A stretch of DNA of 64,000 bases, taken from G965276675 sp965276675 (GTDB lineage Bacteria; Acidobacteriota; Terriglobia; Terriglobales; Acidobacteriaceae). Positions 1 through 8,710 of this stretch are shown here, piece by piece (the stretch's first letter is position 1; the number at the start of each line of letters is the position of its first letter). Under the pieces are notes generated by a model. It ran no database searches. It had not been told where the DNA came from and worked only from the letters and a program-made list of their open reading frames with translations. The position numbers were made by a program, and so were the translations under genes. The stretch spans positions 3,224,001 to 3,288,000 of the forward strand of contig OZ255624.1 of NCBI GenBank assembly GCA_965276675.1, given 5' to 3'.

Positions 1-333
1 GAGCAGGTCCTTCACTTCGCTCATCAGCTTGTTGCGCCCTTCCTCAGCCGCCAGCTTCTCCGCCATCAAGGGGTAGTGATCGCGCATCATCGCAACGCAG
101 CTTGACGAAGGGACCACCACGGCCTCCGCATTGTGGAATTGCGCAACGAACTGTTCCATCAGAGGCATCGCTTCCGTCTGATATCCCGTGTTGTAGTGCA
201 TCTGGCCGCAGCAGGTCTGCCCGGCAGGAAAGTCGACCGTGTGACCGAGCCGCTCGAGCACCCGTACCACGGACTTTCCGGTCTCGGGGAACAGCGTGTC
301 GTTGTAGCACGTAATAAAGAGCGAAACTCGCAG
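1..333 (-). CDS. lutA: LutA-type (Fe-S)-binding lactate utilisation protein, N-terminal part (cut by window edge)
   Basis: Reading the minus strand from about 333 gives RVSLFITCYNDTLFPETG and, further on, a CCG box in FPAGQTCCGQMHYNTGYQ, the N-terminal signature of the LutA/YkgE (GlpC-like CCG-domain) family. In that family the protein acts with LutB and LutC to oxidise L-lactate to pyruvate in the cytoplasm. About 110 residues are visible and the rest lies beyond the left edge. The start is not an ATG: a CTG at 333 sits five bases after a GGAG and gives the usual RVSLF N-terminus, while a TTG at 357 is in frame upstream. The gene diverges from the rhamnose symporter, which fits because rhamnose breakdown yields lactaldehyde and lactate. 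Family call is firm; start is uncertain. Confidence 0.85.
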   Translation of the reverse strand, partial: MRVSLFITCYNDTLFPETGKSVVRVLERLGHTVDFPAGQTCCGQMHYNTGYQTEAMPLMEQFVAQFHNAEAVVVPSSSCVAMMRDHYPLMAEKLAAEEGRNKLMSEVKDLL

Positions 334-468
334 ACCAGCTCCAGGCCGCGCAACCAATGACTCGCCAGAGGCGCGGAATTCAATTGGGGAGTGTATTTCC
401 CGGACGTAACTACCGTCAGTTTACGATGGTATGCGTTTTATAGTACCAATCCCCTGCACGAGGCCACC

Positions 469-1650
469 GTGGGACTAAATCCGTTTATCGGCGTCGTATA
501 TCACTGGATCGGCGGCTTCGCCTCGGCCACGAACTTCATCCCGTTCCGCGGGATCAAACGCTGGTCGTGGGAGGTCTACTGGCTCATACAAGGATTTGCA
601 GCGTGGATCGTCGCTCCCATCATCCTCGCCTCGCTGCTGGTTCCCGGTCTTTTTTCCATTCTCCATGCGGCGCCGCCATCGGTGATTAGCTATGCAATCT
701 TCTGGGGAGCCCTCTGGGGCGTCGGCGGCCTCACTTTCGGCCTTGCCATCCGCTATCTCGGCATTGCCCTCGGATACGCAATTGCGCTCGGCCTCTGCAC
801 CGCCTTCGGAACTCTCGTGCCTCCGATCTTTCACGGCCAGATGAACACCATCCTGCACGAGACCTCCGGCCGCATCATCCTTGCCGGAGTCGCCGTCTGC
901 CTCATCGCAGTAGCCGTGAACGGGGCCGCCGGGCTCTCCAAAGAAAAAGAAGTGACGCCAGAAGAAAAGGCCGAGGCCGGTGAGAGCGACTTTTCCTTTG
1001 GCAAAGGGGTAGCCGTTGCCATCTTCGCCGGCATTATGAGCTCCTTCTTCGCTTTTGGCCTCGACGCCGGAGCTCCGATCGCTGCCATTGCGAAGCAGCG
1101 CCTGCTTGCGGAGAACAGGCTCGATCTCTGGCAGAACCTTCCGGTGCTCGTCGTCGTTCTTTGGGGTGGCTTCCTTACAAATTTTATCTGGTCCGCAATC
1201 CTCATCTTTCGCAATCGCTCCGTCGCCCAGTTCACCGGGCAACCGGGCAGCAACCCGATGCGGTCTACAGCCGCCTGCGGAGACACCCTGGCCGGCTTCG
1301 ATCTGCGGAACCCCAGCACCTCCGAGCGACTCTCGTCATCGACGCTCGCCGCAAACTACATCTTCGCCGCACTCGCCGGCGTGGTCTGGTACTTCCAGTT
1401 TTTCTTCTATTCCATGGGCCAGACTAAGATGGGCAAGTACGATTTTTCGAGCTGGACCCTTCACATGGCCTCGATCATCATCTTCGCCACACTCTGGGGA
1501 CTCTTTTTGAAGGAGTGGCGCGGGACCAGCCGCCGCACCAAGAGTCTGGTCGCAGCAGGACTCTTCCTCCTCGTAGGTTCGACCGTAATTGTCGGGTACG
1601 GCAACTACCTCAAAGCAGGTCAGGACGCCAAGCTGGTCTCCTCGCGTTGA
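469..1650 (+). CDS. rhaT: L-rhamnose/H+ symporter (RhaT family)
   Basis: Inner-membrane carrier of about 393 residues with around ten hydrophobic segments. The N-terminal stretch NPFIGVVYHWIGGFASATNF followed by IPFRGIKRWSWEVYWL is the RhaT family signature, so the predicted role is proton-coupled uptake of L-rhamnose. An in-frame ATG at 391 would add 26 residues absent from the family; the GTG at 469, five bases after GAGG, places the start just before the conserved NPFIG and is preferred. The loop around residues 170-190 is charged (KEKEVTPEEKAEAG), as expected for a cytoplasmic loop. It is divergently transcribed from the lutA-like gene, so the roughly 130 bp between them must carry both promoters. 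A second, shorter member of the family lies at 45023-46030. Confidence 0.88.
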   Translation: MGLNPFIGVVYHWIGGFASATNFIPFRGIKRWSWEVYWLIQGFAAWIVAPIILASLLVPGLFSILHAAPPSVISYAIFWGALWGVGGLTFGLAIRYLGIALGYAIALGLCTAFGTLVPPIFHGQMNTILHETSGRIILAGVAVCLIAVAVNGAAGLSKEKEVTPEEKAEAGESDFSFGKGVAVAIFAGIMSSFFAFGLDAGAPIAAIAKQRLLAENRLDLWQNLPVLVVVLWGGFLTNFIWSAILIFRNRSVAQFTGQPGSNPMRSTAACGDTLAGFDLRNPSTSERLSSSTLAANYIFAALAGVVWYFQFFFYSMGQTKMGKYDFSSWTLHMASIIIFATLWGLFLKEWRGTSRRTKSLVAAGLFLLVGSTVIVGYGNYLKAGQDAKLVSSR

Positions 1651-1848
1651 AAGCCCCAGAGCTTCCCAGCTTTGGAGCACGCACGAGCACATCACACCCA
1701 GTCTCTCGCCGCCCGCTTAGTGCTTCGCCTGGTGGTGTGACGGCTTACAAAGCGTGTCTTAGCACCTAGTTTATTGAAGCGCAGTTACGTATCGGAGCCG
1801 GGAAGACCGGGGCAGGTCGATAAAAAAGCCTCGATCATTGCCGGGTCA
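1651..1848. other. Intergenic, nothing recognised
   Basis: No convincing coding signal on either strand between the rhaT stop and the insertion-sequence end. No clear rho-independent hairpin with a T-run was found. Confidence 0.4.
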
Positions 1849-1864
1849 CTAGGGCGTGTTAGCA

Positions 1865-2621
1865 CTATCTGAGTGCTTCGACGATGAAGGCGAAGGCGAG
1901 GAAGCCGAGGAAGATGACGTCGAGTTTTTCGAATCGGGAGAAGATACGGCGATAGCCTTTCATGCGTCGGAAGAGGCGTTCGATCTCATTGCGTTTTTTG
2001 TACAGAGTGCGGTCGTAGCGCCAGGGATCGAGGCGATTTGACTTGGGCGGGACCACCGGGACCATGCCGAGAGAGAGCACGAGTTGCCTTGTCTCGTCGC
2101 CTTCGTAAGCGCGATCTATCAACAACGGCAGCCCTTGAGGCATCGGCCCCAAGTCTCGCAATAGCTCTCGGCCTTCCGGCGCATCGTGTGCCTGGCTGGG
2201 CGAAAGGGCGAAGGTTATAGCCGTTCGAGCATCCGCGTCAACCAGATGAATCTTGGTGCTCCATCCGCCGCGGGACTTGCCGATGGCTTGCGGTCCGTTT
2301 TTTTAACGCACCGGTGCCGTCCGGATGTACCTTGACCGAGGTCGAATCGAGCGCGATGGCTTCGATCTTGATGCGTACGATCTGCTCCAGCTGCAGCTTC
2401 TCGAAGACCCGGTCCATCACGCCGCTTTTCGACCAGCGGTTCATCCGCGTGTAGATGGTGTGCCAGTTGCCGAAGCGCTTCGGCAAGCCGCGCCACTTGC
2501 AGCCATGCTCGGCTACGTACAACAGGGCATTTAACAACTGAAGGTTCGACAGGCTCACGTTGCCACGCTGCACTGGAAGACTGTTCTTGATCCGCGCGTA
2601 CTGCTCTTCTGTGATCTCCAT
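1865..2621 (-). pseudogene. IS5-family (IS427-like) transposase in two frames
   Basis: The first frame (2621 down to about 2300) encodes an IS5-type N-terminal domain (LQLLNALLYVAEHGCKWRGL) and the first catalytic Asp in ALDSTSVKVHPDG. A run of seven A (plus-strand T-run at about 2298-2304) follows, and the rest, NGPQAIGKSRGGWSTKIHLV onward to the stop at 1865, lies in another frame with the second Asp (LLIDRAYEGD) and the Glu (EIERLFRRMKGYRRI). All three DDE residues are therefore present if the shift is bridged. Many IS427-group elements make transposase through such a run; here joining the frames needs a net +1 (or -2) change, so either slippage or simple inactivation is possible. The stop codon abuts the left inverted repeat. 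Confidence 0.8.
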
Positions 2622-2646
2622 CTATTGCAAGACTAACTGACTTAGT

Positions 2647-2690
2647 GCGCCTAACTAAACCGCGGCGCAAGTAGGCGAGAAAGCAGGATG
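2647..2690. repeat. Diverged inverted repeat (partner 3962-4005)
   Basis: The plus strand here begins CGCCTAACTAAACCGCGGCG and continues CAAGTAGGCG. The reverse complement of 4005 downward begins CGTCTAACAAAACCGTCGCG and continues TAAGCAGCC. The two copies face each other around the VOC gene and the second transposase. Identity fades after about 35 bases. The function is unknown; it may be IS-terminal sequence shared by two related elements. Confidence 0.5.
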
Positions 2691-2761
2691 GTTGCGAGCC
2701 ATGGGATCGAGTCGAAGGAGCGCCTAGGGCGCCACTGGTTTCTCCGAAGGCGGTGAACGCT

Positions 2762-3202
2762 TCAGAAGAGTTCCTCGGCCAGCGCGACGATGATGCCCGC
2801 AGGGCCTCGCATGTAGCAGAGTCTGTACTTGTCCTCGTACTGGGCCACCTCGCCGACGAGTTCGGCGCCGTTGGCGCGCAGGCGAGCGATAGTGTCGTCG
2901 ACGCTTTCGACTGTAAACATGACGCTCCGGAGGCCCAGCGTGTTCGGCGGTGCAATCGCCGGTTCGATCTCGACCAGTTTTGGATTGCGAAACTTCGTCA
3001 GCTCAAGCCGCCCGTGCCCATCTGGGGTCCGCATCATAACGATGTCGACTTGAACACTTTCGAGCCCGTTGACGCGGTCCACCCAGGGGCCCTCGACCGG
3101 CATCTCGCCTTCGAGCGTCATGCCGAGCGCGGTGAAAAAAGCGATAGCTGCTGCAAGGTCGTCGACGACGACGCTGACGTGGTCCAATCTCTTGATCGTC
3201 AT
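2762..3202 (-). CDS. VOC-family (glyoxalase/bleomycin-resistance fold) protein
   Basis: A 146-residue single-domain protein with two VOC modules: the first begins MTIKRLDHVSVVVDDLAAAI and continues AFFTALGM, and the second contains LGLRSVMFTVESVDDTIARL. It ends with YMRGPAGIIVALAEEL. These are the paired beta-alpha-beta-beta-beta units of the glyoxalase I / dioxygenase / fosfomycin-resistance superfamily, which bind a metal with His and Glu. His8 and the Glu in LELTK are plausible ligands. The substrate cannot be told from sequence. It is intact although trapped between two damaged transposases in the IS-bounded segment, so it looks like a passenger gene. Confidence 0.85.
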   Translation of the reverse strand: MTIKRLDHVSVVVDDLAAAIAFFTALGMTLEGEMPVEGPWVDRVNGLESVQVDIVMMRTPDGHGRLELTKFRNPKLVEIEPAIAPPNTLGLRSVMFTVESVDDTIARLRANGAELVGEVAQYEDKYRLCYMRGPAGIIVALAEELF

Positions 3203-3264
3203 GTCCCTAGCATAGAGGCCGTGCGCGGCGGTCCAGGCCGACCGTTCTCTCGAGTTGGACGTGG

Positions 3265-3942
3265 TTAGCCGAGGAAACGCAGGGAGATGAGGGCGCAGCC
3301 AAGCTGCAAGAAGGCCAGATGGATGTCAGCCCGGTGGTCGTAGCGGATCTTCAGGCGCCGGAAGCGGTTGAGCCAGGAGAGCGTCCGTTCGACCACCCAG
3401 CGGTAGCGTCCCAGGCGGTTCTTGGGCTCGACACTACAGCGGGCGATGCGGGGGATGATCCGGCGCTTGCGCAGGGCAGACGGAGGTGACGGTAGTCGTA
3501 ACCCTTGTCGGCATGGAGCTTGTGCGGTCGGCGACGGGCCTGCCGCGCGTCTTGGCTCGGATGGGCTCGATGGCGTCGACTACAAGATGGCGCTTCGTGC
3601 CCTGTTTGCCGCGATCCGTTGGGTTCTTGCCCGTTTCTTGGCCCCCCGGGGCCGGCACCGCGGCGGAGTCCAGCGCGGCCCGGTCCCAGTCAATGCGATC
3701 GGCCTGGGCAGCTCTTCGAGAAGCGTCTGGTGCAGCCTGCGCCAGCACGTCATCCGTTCCCACACCCCATCTCGGCAGGCAAGTACTCCCAGGGGATGCC
3801 CGTCTTCAGCACGAACAGGATCCCCGTCAGCGCCGCCCGGTCCGACACCCGGGGCCGTCCGCCCTTGGGCTTCCGGCGGCTCCGGCAGGAGCAGCGGCGC
3901 GATCCGCGCCCAGAACGCATCAGGCAACAGTTCCTTCGCCAT
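3265..3942 (-). pseudogene. Decayed IS5-family transposase
   Basis: Pieces of one transposase appear in successive frames on the minus strand: MAKELLPDAFWARIAPLL (from 3942), then KPKGGRPRVSDRAALTGILF and TGIPWEYLPAEMG, then MTCWRRLHQTLLEEL, then ADRIDWDRAALDSAAVPAP with KQGTKRHLVVDA, then RPVADRT, and finally RWVVERTLSWLNRFRRLKI ending in LISLRFLG with the stop at 3265. At least three frame changes occur, and the MTCWRRL/LHQTLLEEL join and the HLVVDA/IEPI join lack stretches found in relatives, including the middle of the DDE core. It cannot encode an active enzyme. It is a different IS5 subgroup from the copy at 1865-2621. Confidence 0.85.
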
Positions 3943-4064
3943 GGCACCCTCCTCCATGGCTCCTATTCTGCTTCCTTGGCTGCTTACGCGACGGTTTTGT
4001 TAGACGTACTTAAGATTGCAATAGTGTTAACACGCTCTAGTCACTTGGCAATATTCGGGTGGAA

Positions 4065-4799
4065 TTAGCCATCGATACCTGAATAGTTCTCCACAAGCAT
4101 ATCCTGCGCGTTTAGATCCAATCCATACTGCATATTCCAGTAATGTACCGTCTGTTTAACGAAAATGTGCCGAGCCTTTTGCGGGTTGCCACTTCGAATA
4201 CCCTCTAGAATACCGAGATGTTGCTGGGCTGCCGCAATTCTTTCGCTCGTAGCATTTGGGGTATCAGGCCATCTGCCAACCACCGAAAATACAAAAAGAC
4301 GAAAGCTTATTGCCTCCAATGCATCCTGGAGATAATCGTTACCGGCCAGCTCCCAAATCTTGCGATGGAATAAGACATCACAATCGTGGAAGTTCTTCAC
4401 ATCCACATCTCTGCCCGTGCCAGCCATAGTCATGACCAATGTTGTCAACTCTTCTTCCGAATCAGGGGTTAGTCTCTGGGCAGCTTTGCCCACCGCAATA
4501 GCCTCAAGAGGAATGCGAACTTCGAGGATTTTGCGGTAATCGTCAGGGCTAAGCTGCGCGACATATGTGCCGCGCTGGGGCGTCTTCTGCAAGAGCCCCT
4601 GATGTTCCAGTTCTCGCAAAGCTTCGCGCAAGGTAGGTTGCCCTATGCCGAGGCGTAAGGCCCATTTCTGCTCAAGAACCCGGTCACCTCCCTTCAGCTC
4701 GCCAGCAATGATAGCCTCTCTTATCGTTTGCGCGGCTGCTTGCGGTGCCGTTTGAATCGCCAACTGTCCAATGAGCCTACGGGGCGGACCTAGCTTCAC
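4065..4799 (-). CDS. GntR-family (FadR subfamily) transcriptional regulator
   Basis: A 244-residue cytoplasmic DNA-binding protein. Residues about 18-85 form the GntR winged helix-turn-helix (AQTIREAIIAGELKGGDRVL, then GIGQPTLREALRELEHQGL and a wing ending RGTYVAQL). The rest is an all-helical FCD ligand domain with the metal-binding type motif D..FHRKIWELAGN and a C-terminal His in the AAQQHLGIL region. Members of this group respond to sugar acids and other organic acids. Start is GTG at 4799, preceded by a strong AGGAGG. An ATAATCTA element lies just upstream (around 4819-4826), resembling the elements in front of the neighbouring sugar genes. A local regulator of the downstream TonB receptor/GH51 block is the obvious hypothesis. 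Confidence 0.88.
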   Translation of the reverse strand: MKLGPPRRLIGQLAIQTAPQAAAQTIREAIIAGELKGGDRVLEQKWALRLGIGQPTLREALRELEHQGLLQKTPQRGTYVAQLSPDDYRKILEVRIPLEAIAVGKAAQRLTPDSEEELTTLVMTMAGTGRDVDVKNFHDCDVLFHRKIWELAGNDYLQDALEAISFRLFVFSVVGRWPDTPNATSERIAAAQQHLGILEGIRSGNPQKARHIFVKQTVHYWNMQYGLDLNAQDMLVENYSGIDG

Positions 4800-4960
4800 G
4801 ATTGCCTCCTGAACTTTAGATTATCTCTTCTAGAGCCCATCCTTAGCGATTTTCTACAAACCCGTCACGTTCTATCGAGGCACTACAGCAAATAATGCAC
4901 CCAGCCTCAGAACCGACGAGCGATTCCGGAGGCTGGATGCAAGGAATGCAGAAGGAGATG

Positions 4961-7900
4961 CTAAAACTCCAGTTTTGCGCCGAGTTGGATCCGTCTGGGA
5001 AAGTTGCATTGACCGCTTACCTGGCCGAACTGGGGTGAACTCCAGTTGGTGTTCGGGTCACACCAGGTGTGGCGGTTCAAGGCGTTCGAACCCTGGACTT
5101 CAAAGCGGAAGTTCAACTCGTCTTTGATCTTGGTGTCCTTAATTAGGTTCAGGTCTTCCTGAAAGTTCGCGAATCCACTGATGTGCGGGTCGGTTCGGGA
5201 GGCGTTGCCGAACTGGAGGGGGCCCGGGTCCGCCCAACCACTGGATTTAAGATACAACTCCGTGTTGGGATTCATGCCCCTGCCGGTATGGTCGGTTCCA
5301 AGGCCTACCTTGTTAGGCCGCTTCGTGCTATTGAACAATATGCCGCTCAAGTCGTTGTTGATGGTGATGCCAAGCGGCCGACCGGCCTCATACCGCTGGA
5401 GCCCTGAAATCCTCCAGCCGCCCAGGAACTTATCAGTCACTCCGCCGCCATTCAGGAACTGCTTTCCGTGGCCAAATGGCAACTCGTAGCTATATGTAAC
5501 GATAAGAATTTGGGGAACATTGTCATAGCTCAGCGACCTCTCCGCGCGGATATCAACTGGATTCTGAGGACCTGGGTCGAGCCCCGACATGCCATTCTCA
5601 GCATCATCGACGAGGAACTTAGACCAGGTGTAGGCAACCTGCGCCTGAAGTCCTTGGGAAAAGCGCTTCAGAAATTTGATCTCTAAAGCGTTATAGAGGC
5701 TCTCCCCCGTTGGCACAGCCCAGTAAGCGATGTTCTGGTACTGCGGCCACGGACGGAGCGCCTGGGCAACGTTCCCTGTGAAACTGGGGAATGGTTTCTT
5801 GATGCCAGCCGCTTGCGCCAGAGGACTATTAATATCCGCGTTCAGGACGGACGCCCCGTAGGAACGGATCGCGGGATCGTTCATATTGTCCTGAATTCCC
5901 AGCGATGTGCCGGAGTTCGTCAACCGGGTCCCCTTGTTTCCTATGTAGGAGACATCGAGGAGCATATTCTCGGCGATCTGCCTTTCAAGCGTGACCGTCC
6001 AATTCTGGTAACGAGGCAGATTGAAGCTTTGCGCCGGCAGAGCGACCGGGGATGTGCCATTGGCTACGGATGGATCGATCACCGGCCCGACAACCACGTC
6101 CGAAGCCGGAAACCCCCGGTCCCACAGTAACCCCGGAGAGAACCCATTGGTGGTATTGGGCGCAGTGGGGTTCGTGTTGAACCCGATGTCCGGCGACGCA
6201 GCGAACTGGTTCATATTGACGCTGGCGTAGTAAATGCCATAGCCGCCCCGGACTACGCTGAGCACCTTGCCCGGCACTTGATAAGCAAAGCTGAATCGCG
6301 GTCCCCAGTTGTCGCGAAGCGGATGCTGGAAGCTGGAAACCCCACTCCGCCCCGGACCCGTTCCGGCAAAGATCATAGCCCCAGGTATGCCGCCGGCGGC
6401 GGGGTTTGGCGTATTGGGGTCGAAGGTGGACAGACTGTTATTCTTCTCTGTCATAGCAGTCTGGTAGTCCCAACGCAAGCCAAACGTCACTGTCAACCTC
6501 GGCGTCACCTTGAAGTCATCATTCACCCAGGGTGCTATGTAGTCAGATCGGAATGTGACCTTGCTATTGATCGTAAAGTTGGCGTTATCCACCTGACCCA
6601 ACAGGAAGGAGGCGAACGAGTTGCCAGTAGAGCCCAGCAGATTGCCCTTAGAGTCGTAGCCTCCAGTTTCACGATCCGCGAAATTCCATACCCCGCTCAC
6701 ATTCGACTTGTCGATTCTGGTAAAGACTAGATGCCGATAATCGATACCGCCTTTAACCGAGTGTTTTCCCGTGATCCAGGTTGCGTCGTCCTGGAGTTGG
6801 TACCAGTGGGGGCGATCATTGGCCGTATACATCGAGCTCCCGAGCTGGCCGAAGGGAACGGTTCCACTGAAGTCAATCTGCGGCGCGCCGCCGGCATTCT
6901 CATGCAGGCCTGTGATGCCCAGGTATCCTGGCCAATCCTGTTGCGAAGACAGCGCGGTATCGGGGTGATCCATGCTTTCGTACGCGACTGTAGTGTGGTT
7001 GAAAACCTTCGGGCTGATGACCCAATCGAACTGCTGGTGCACCAGGGTGTCCCGGATTCTCTGGAAATAACCATTCCCGATATACGTGTTCTTGGTCGGG
7101 GTAGGATAGCTCGAGCAGCCACCCAGGTAGGCACAATTGGTGATGCGAGGACGGGTATCCCAGTTCACGGTAGTGGTGCTCTTGAACCAGTCACTGAAGC
7201 TGTGATCCACGCGCGTGATCACCGTCTTATCGTTGATATTCGCATCGTTCGAGGGGGTCTGGTAGTTGAACTGGACGCCTGGCCGCTCCGGCTCCGGGAT
7301 GAGAGTGGTGTATTTTGCCGACACCTTGCTGCGTAAAGGGTCGCCCGCGGGAATCATATTGGCGCTTGCTGTCGGAAGTCCGGTGCCAGGATCGAAACCA
7401 TAGCCGTCGCGGACGGGTGTGCCATTGACGATCCGGCTGGTGCTGGGATTGAAAACCTCTCCCTGGTAGATCGAGCGGCCCAACGCATCCTTGCCTATCG
7501 GCTGAGCCGTGTTCAGCACCGAAGAGAAATCGCCAGCCTTGAATGGATCGATCGGCGTGGTCAGACCGAAGTTGGGTAGCGCTCCCGCTGTCTTATGTGT
7601 GAAGTCCATATTGAAGAAGAAGAACGTCTTCTTCCGGCCGTCGTACACCTTGGGGATCCATACCGGACCGCCTAACGTAAAGCCATACGAGTTGAGGTGA
7701 AGCGAGGTGGGCTTTGCCTCATTCTCCCCACGGGCATTGAAGGCGTCTGTGTTGACATACTCGTAGGCGCTTCCATGGAGCTGAGATGTTCCTGATTTAG
7801 TCGTGTAAGAAACGAGACCGCCGCTTGTCCGCCCCACCTGTGCGGAAAAGGTGCTGTTGTTGACCTTCATCTCCGCGATTGCCTCCAGCGGCGGCGAGCT

Positions 7901-8551
7901 CTCAAAGGTAAGGTTGGTATTTCCCCCCTGCCCGAAGGAGGCACCGTCCAGGTAGCTTTCGACCGCGCCAGCCTGCCCGCCATTCATACGGGACATGAAC
8001 CCCGTTCCACTGGGGTAGGAGGAGAACTTGACGGGAACGAAGCCGGGCTGAGCGTACAAAAGGGCCTCCGGCAAGCGCATATCCTGACTGGCGACCACCG
8101 GCAGGTCATGGTAATACCGTTGATCAATCACGTTCGAAATTTCTGCGTTCGACAGGTTGACGAGTTCGGATTGCGCCTTAACCTCTATCGTCTGGGTAAC
8201 GGAGCCCGACTTGAGATTCAGATCCTGCCGGTAGTTGGCGCCACCCTGAAGCACGATGCCCGTCTGAATCGTGACCTCAAACCCTTCTCTCTCCGCCTTG
8301 ACGGAGTAAGTACCAAGAATGAGCGGTGGAGTGCTGTAGTTCCCTTCCGAGGAGGTCCTTACTTTCGTCTCGACGTTTGTACTCTGGTTCGTGACCGTGA
8401 CGACAGCATCCGGAACGGACGCGCCGGATGGGTCCGTCACGAGACCGGTGATGATAGCCCGGTCAGCTTGCTGAGCCCACGCCGATCCCGTGAAGAGGAT
8501 GCACGCGAGCAGCATCCACCCCAGAGTCTCTTTGAAATTTGTCCGCATCAT
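4961..8551 (-). CDS. TonB-dependent receptor, Oar-like, with carboxypeptidase-regulatory-like domain
   Basis: About 1196 residues. A Sec signal (TLGWMLLACILFTGSAWAQQ) is followed by an Ig-like CarboxypepD_reg domain (AIITGLVTDPSGASVPDAVV), a plug region with LNSYGFTLGGPVWIPK, and a long beta-barrel rich in alternating aromatic and polar strands ending in RRIQLGAKLEF with the terminal Phe expected of outer-membrane barrels. This architecture is typical of Acidobacteriota receptors that import oligosaccharides or other large substrates through energy from TonB. The ATG at 8551, eight bases after GGAGG, is preferred over an upstream TTG at 8566. Placement between a GntR regulator and a GH51 arabinofuranosidase suggests arabino-oligosaccharide uptake (inference). 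Confidence 0.92.
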   Translation of the reverse strand: MMRTNFKETLGWMLLACILFTGSAWAQQADRAIITGLVTDPSGASVPDAVVTVTNQSTNVETKVRTSSEGNYSTPPLILGTYSVKAEREGFEVTIQTGIVLQGGANYRQDLNLKSGSVTQTIEVKAQSELVNLSNAEISNVIDQRYYHDLPVVASQDMRLPEALLYAQPGFVPVKFSSYPSGTGFMSRMNGGQAGAVESYLDGASFGQGGNTNLTFESSPPLEAIAEMKVNNSTFSAQVGRTSGGLVSYTTKSGTSQLHGSAYEYVNTDAFNARGENEAKPTSLHLNSYGFTLGGPVWIPKVYDGRKKTFFFFNMDFTHKTAGALPNFGLTTPIDPFKAGDFSSVLNTAQPIGKDALGRSIYQGEVFNPSTSRIVNGTPVRDGYGFDPGTGLPTASANMIPAGDPLRSKVSAKYTTLIPEPERPGVQFNYQTPSNDANINDKTVITRVDHSFSDWFKSTTTVNWDTRPRITNCAYLGGCSSYPTPTKNTYIGNGYFQRIRDTLVHQQFDWVISPKVFNHTTVAYESMDHPDTALSSQQDWPGYLGITGLHENAGGAPQIDFSGTVPFGQLGSSMYTANDRPHWYQLQDDATWITGKHSVKGGIDYRHLVFTRIDKSNVSGVWNFADRETGGYDSKGNLLGSTGNSFASFLLGQVDNANFTINSKVTFRSDYIAPWVNDDFKVTPRLTVTFGLRWDYQTAMTEKNNSLSTFDPNTPNPAAGGIPGAMIFAGTGPGRSGVSSFQHPLRDNWGPRFSFAYQVPGKVLSVVRGGYGIYYASVNMNQFAASPDIGFNTNPTAPNTTNGFSPGLLWDRGFPASDVVVGPVIDPSVANGTSPVALPAQSFNLPRYQNWTVTLERQIAENMLLDVSYIGNKGTRLTNSGTSLGIQDNMNDPAIRSYGASVLNADINSPLAQAAGIKKPFPSFTGNVAQALRPWPQYQNIAYWAVPTGESLYNALEIKFLKRFSQGLQAQVAYTWSKFLVDDAENGMSGLDPGPQNPVDIRAERSLSYDNVPQILIVTYSYELPFGHGKQFLNGGGVTDKFLGGWRISGLQRYEAGRPLGITINNDLSGILFNSTKRPNKVGLGTDHTGRGMNPNTELYLKSSGWADPGPLQFGNASRTDPHISGFANFQEDLNLIKDTKIKDELNFRFEVQGSNALNRHTWCDPNTNWSSPQFGQVSGQCNFPRRIQLGAKLEF

Positions 8552-8681
8552 GGCCAAAGCCTCCAAGCTCGAGAGAGGTGAAATTCCTGTTCCGGCTGCT
8601 GCTGATCCACGGCAGGGCGAGTCCGATGGCTTGGCCCGATCCCAATGCGTGATCTGGATAGTCCTCCAGGCAGCGGATTAC

Positions 8682-8710
8682 AGATAATAGATTATTGATT
8701 CTTCTGTCAA
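8682..8710 (-). promoter_or_regulatory. Sigma70-type promoter of the TonB receptor with overlapping inverted repeat
   Basis: On the minus strand TTGACA (8710-8705) is followed after 17 bases by TTATCT (8687-8682), a good -35/-10 pair for the receptor gene. The arms AATAGATT (8687-8694, plus strand) and AATCTATT (8709-8716) form an inverted repeat over the promoter, so repressor binding would block RNA polymerase. Confidence 0.6.

Larger units (their letters stand above)
1849..4040. mobile_element. IS-bounded segment with outer inverted repeats
   Basis: The left end reads CTAGGGCGTGTTAGCACTAT (1849-1868). The reverse complement of the right end (4021-4040) reads CTAGAGCGTGTTAACACTAT. Eighteen of 20 bases agree, including the outer CTAG, which may be part of the target site. 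Inside are two IS5-family transposases in the same (minus) orientation, one with a single frame break and one heavily decayed, with an intact VOC-family gene between them. No matching ends are evident at the two inner boundaries. The unit could be a composite transposon or two IS copies fused by recombination; the repeats are seen directly, mobility as a unit is inferred. Confidence 0.7.

Noticed and set aside
391..468. N-terminal extension of the rhamnose symporter from ATG 391
   Set aside because: The 26 extra residues have no family counterpart, while GTG 469 has a well-spaced GAGG and starts at the conserved NPFIG.
475..1319. Long minus-strand open frames opposite the symporter
   Set aside because: Highly charged, low-complexity translations mirroring a GC-rich membrane-protein gene; no family motif.
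2215..2955. 246-residue minus-strand frame across the transposase and VOC gene
   Set aside because: Runs through two recognised genes in the wrong frame; arises from the shifted frame after the A-run.
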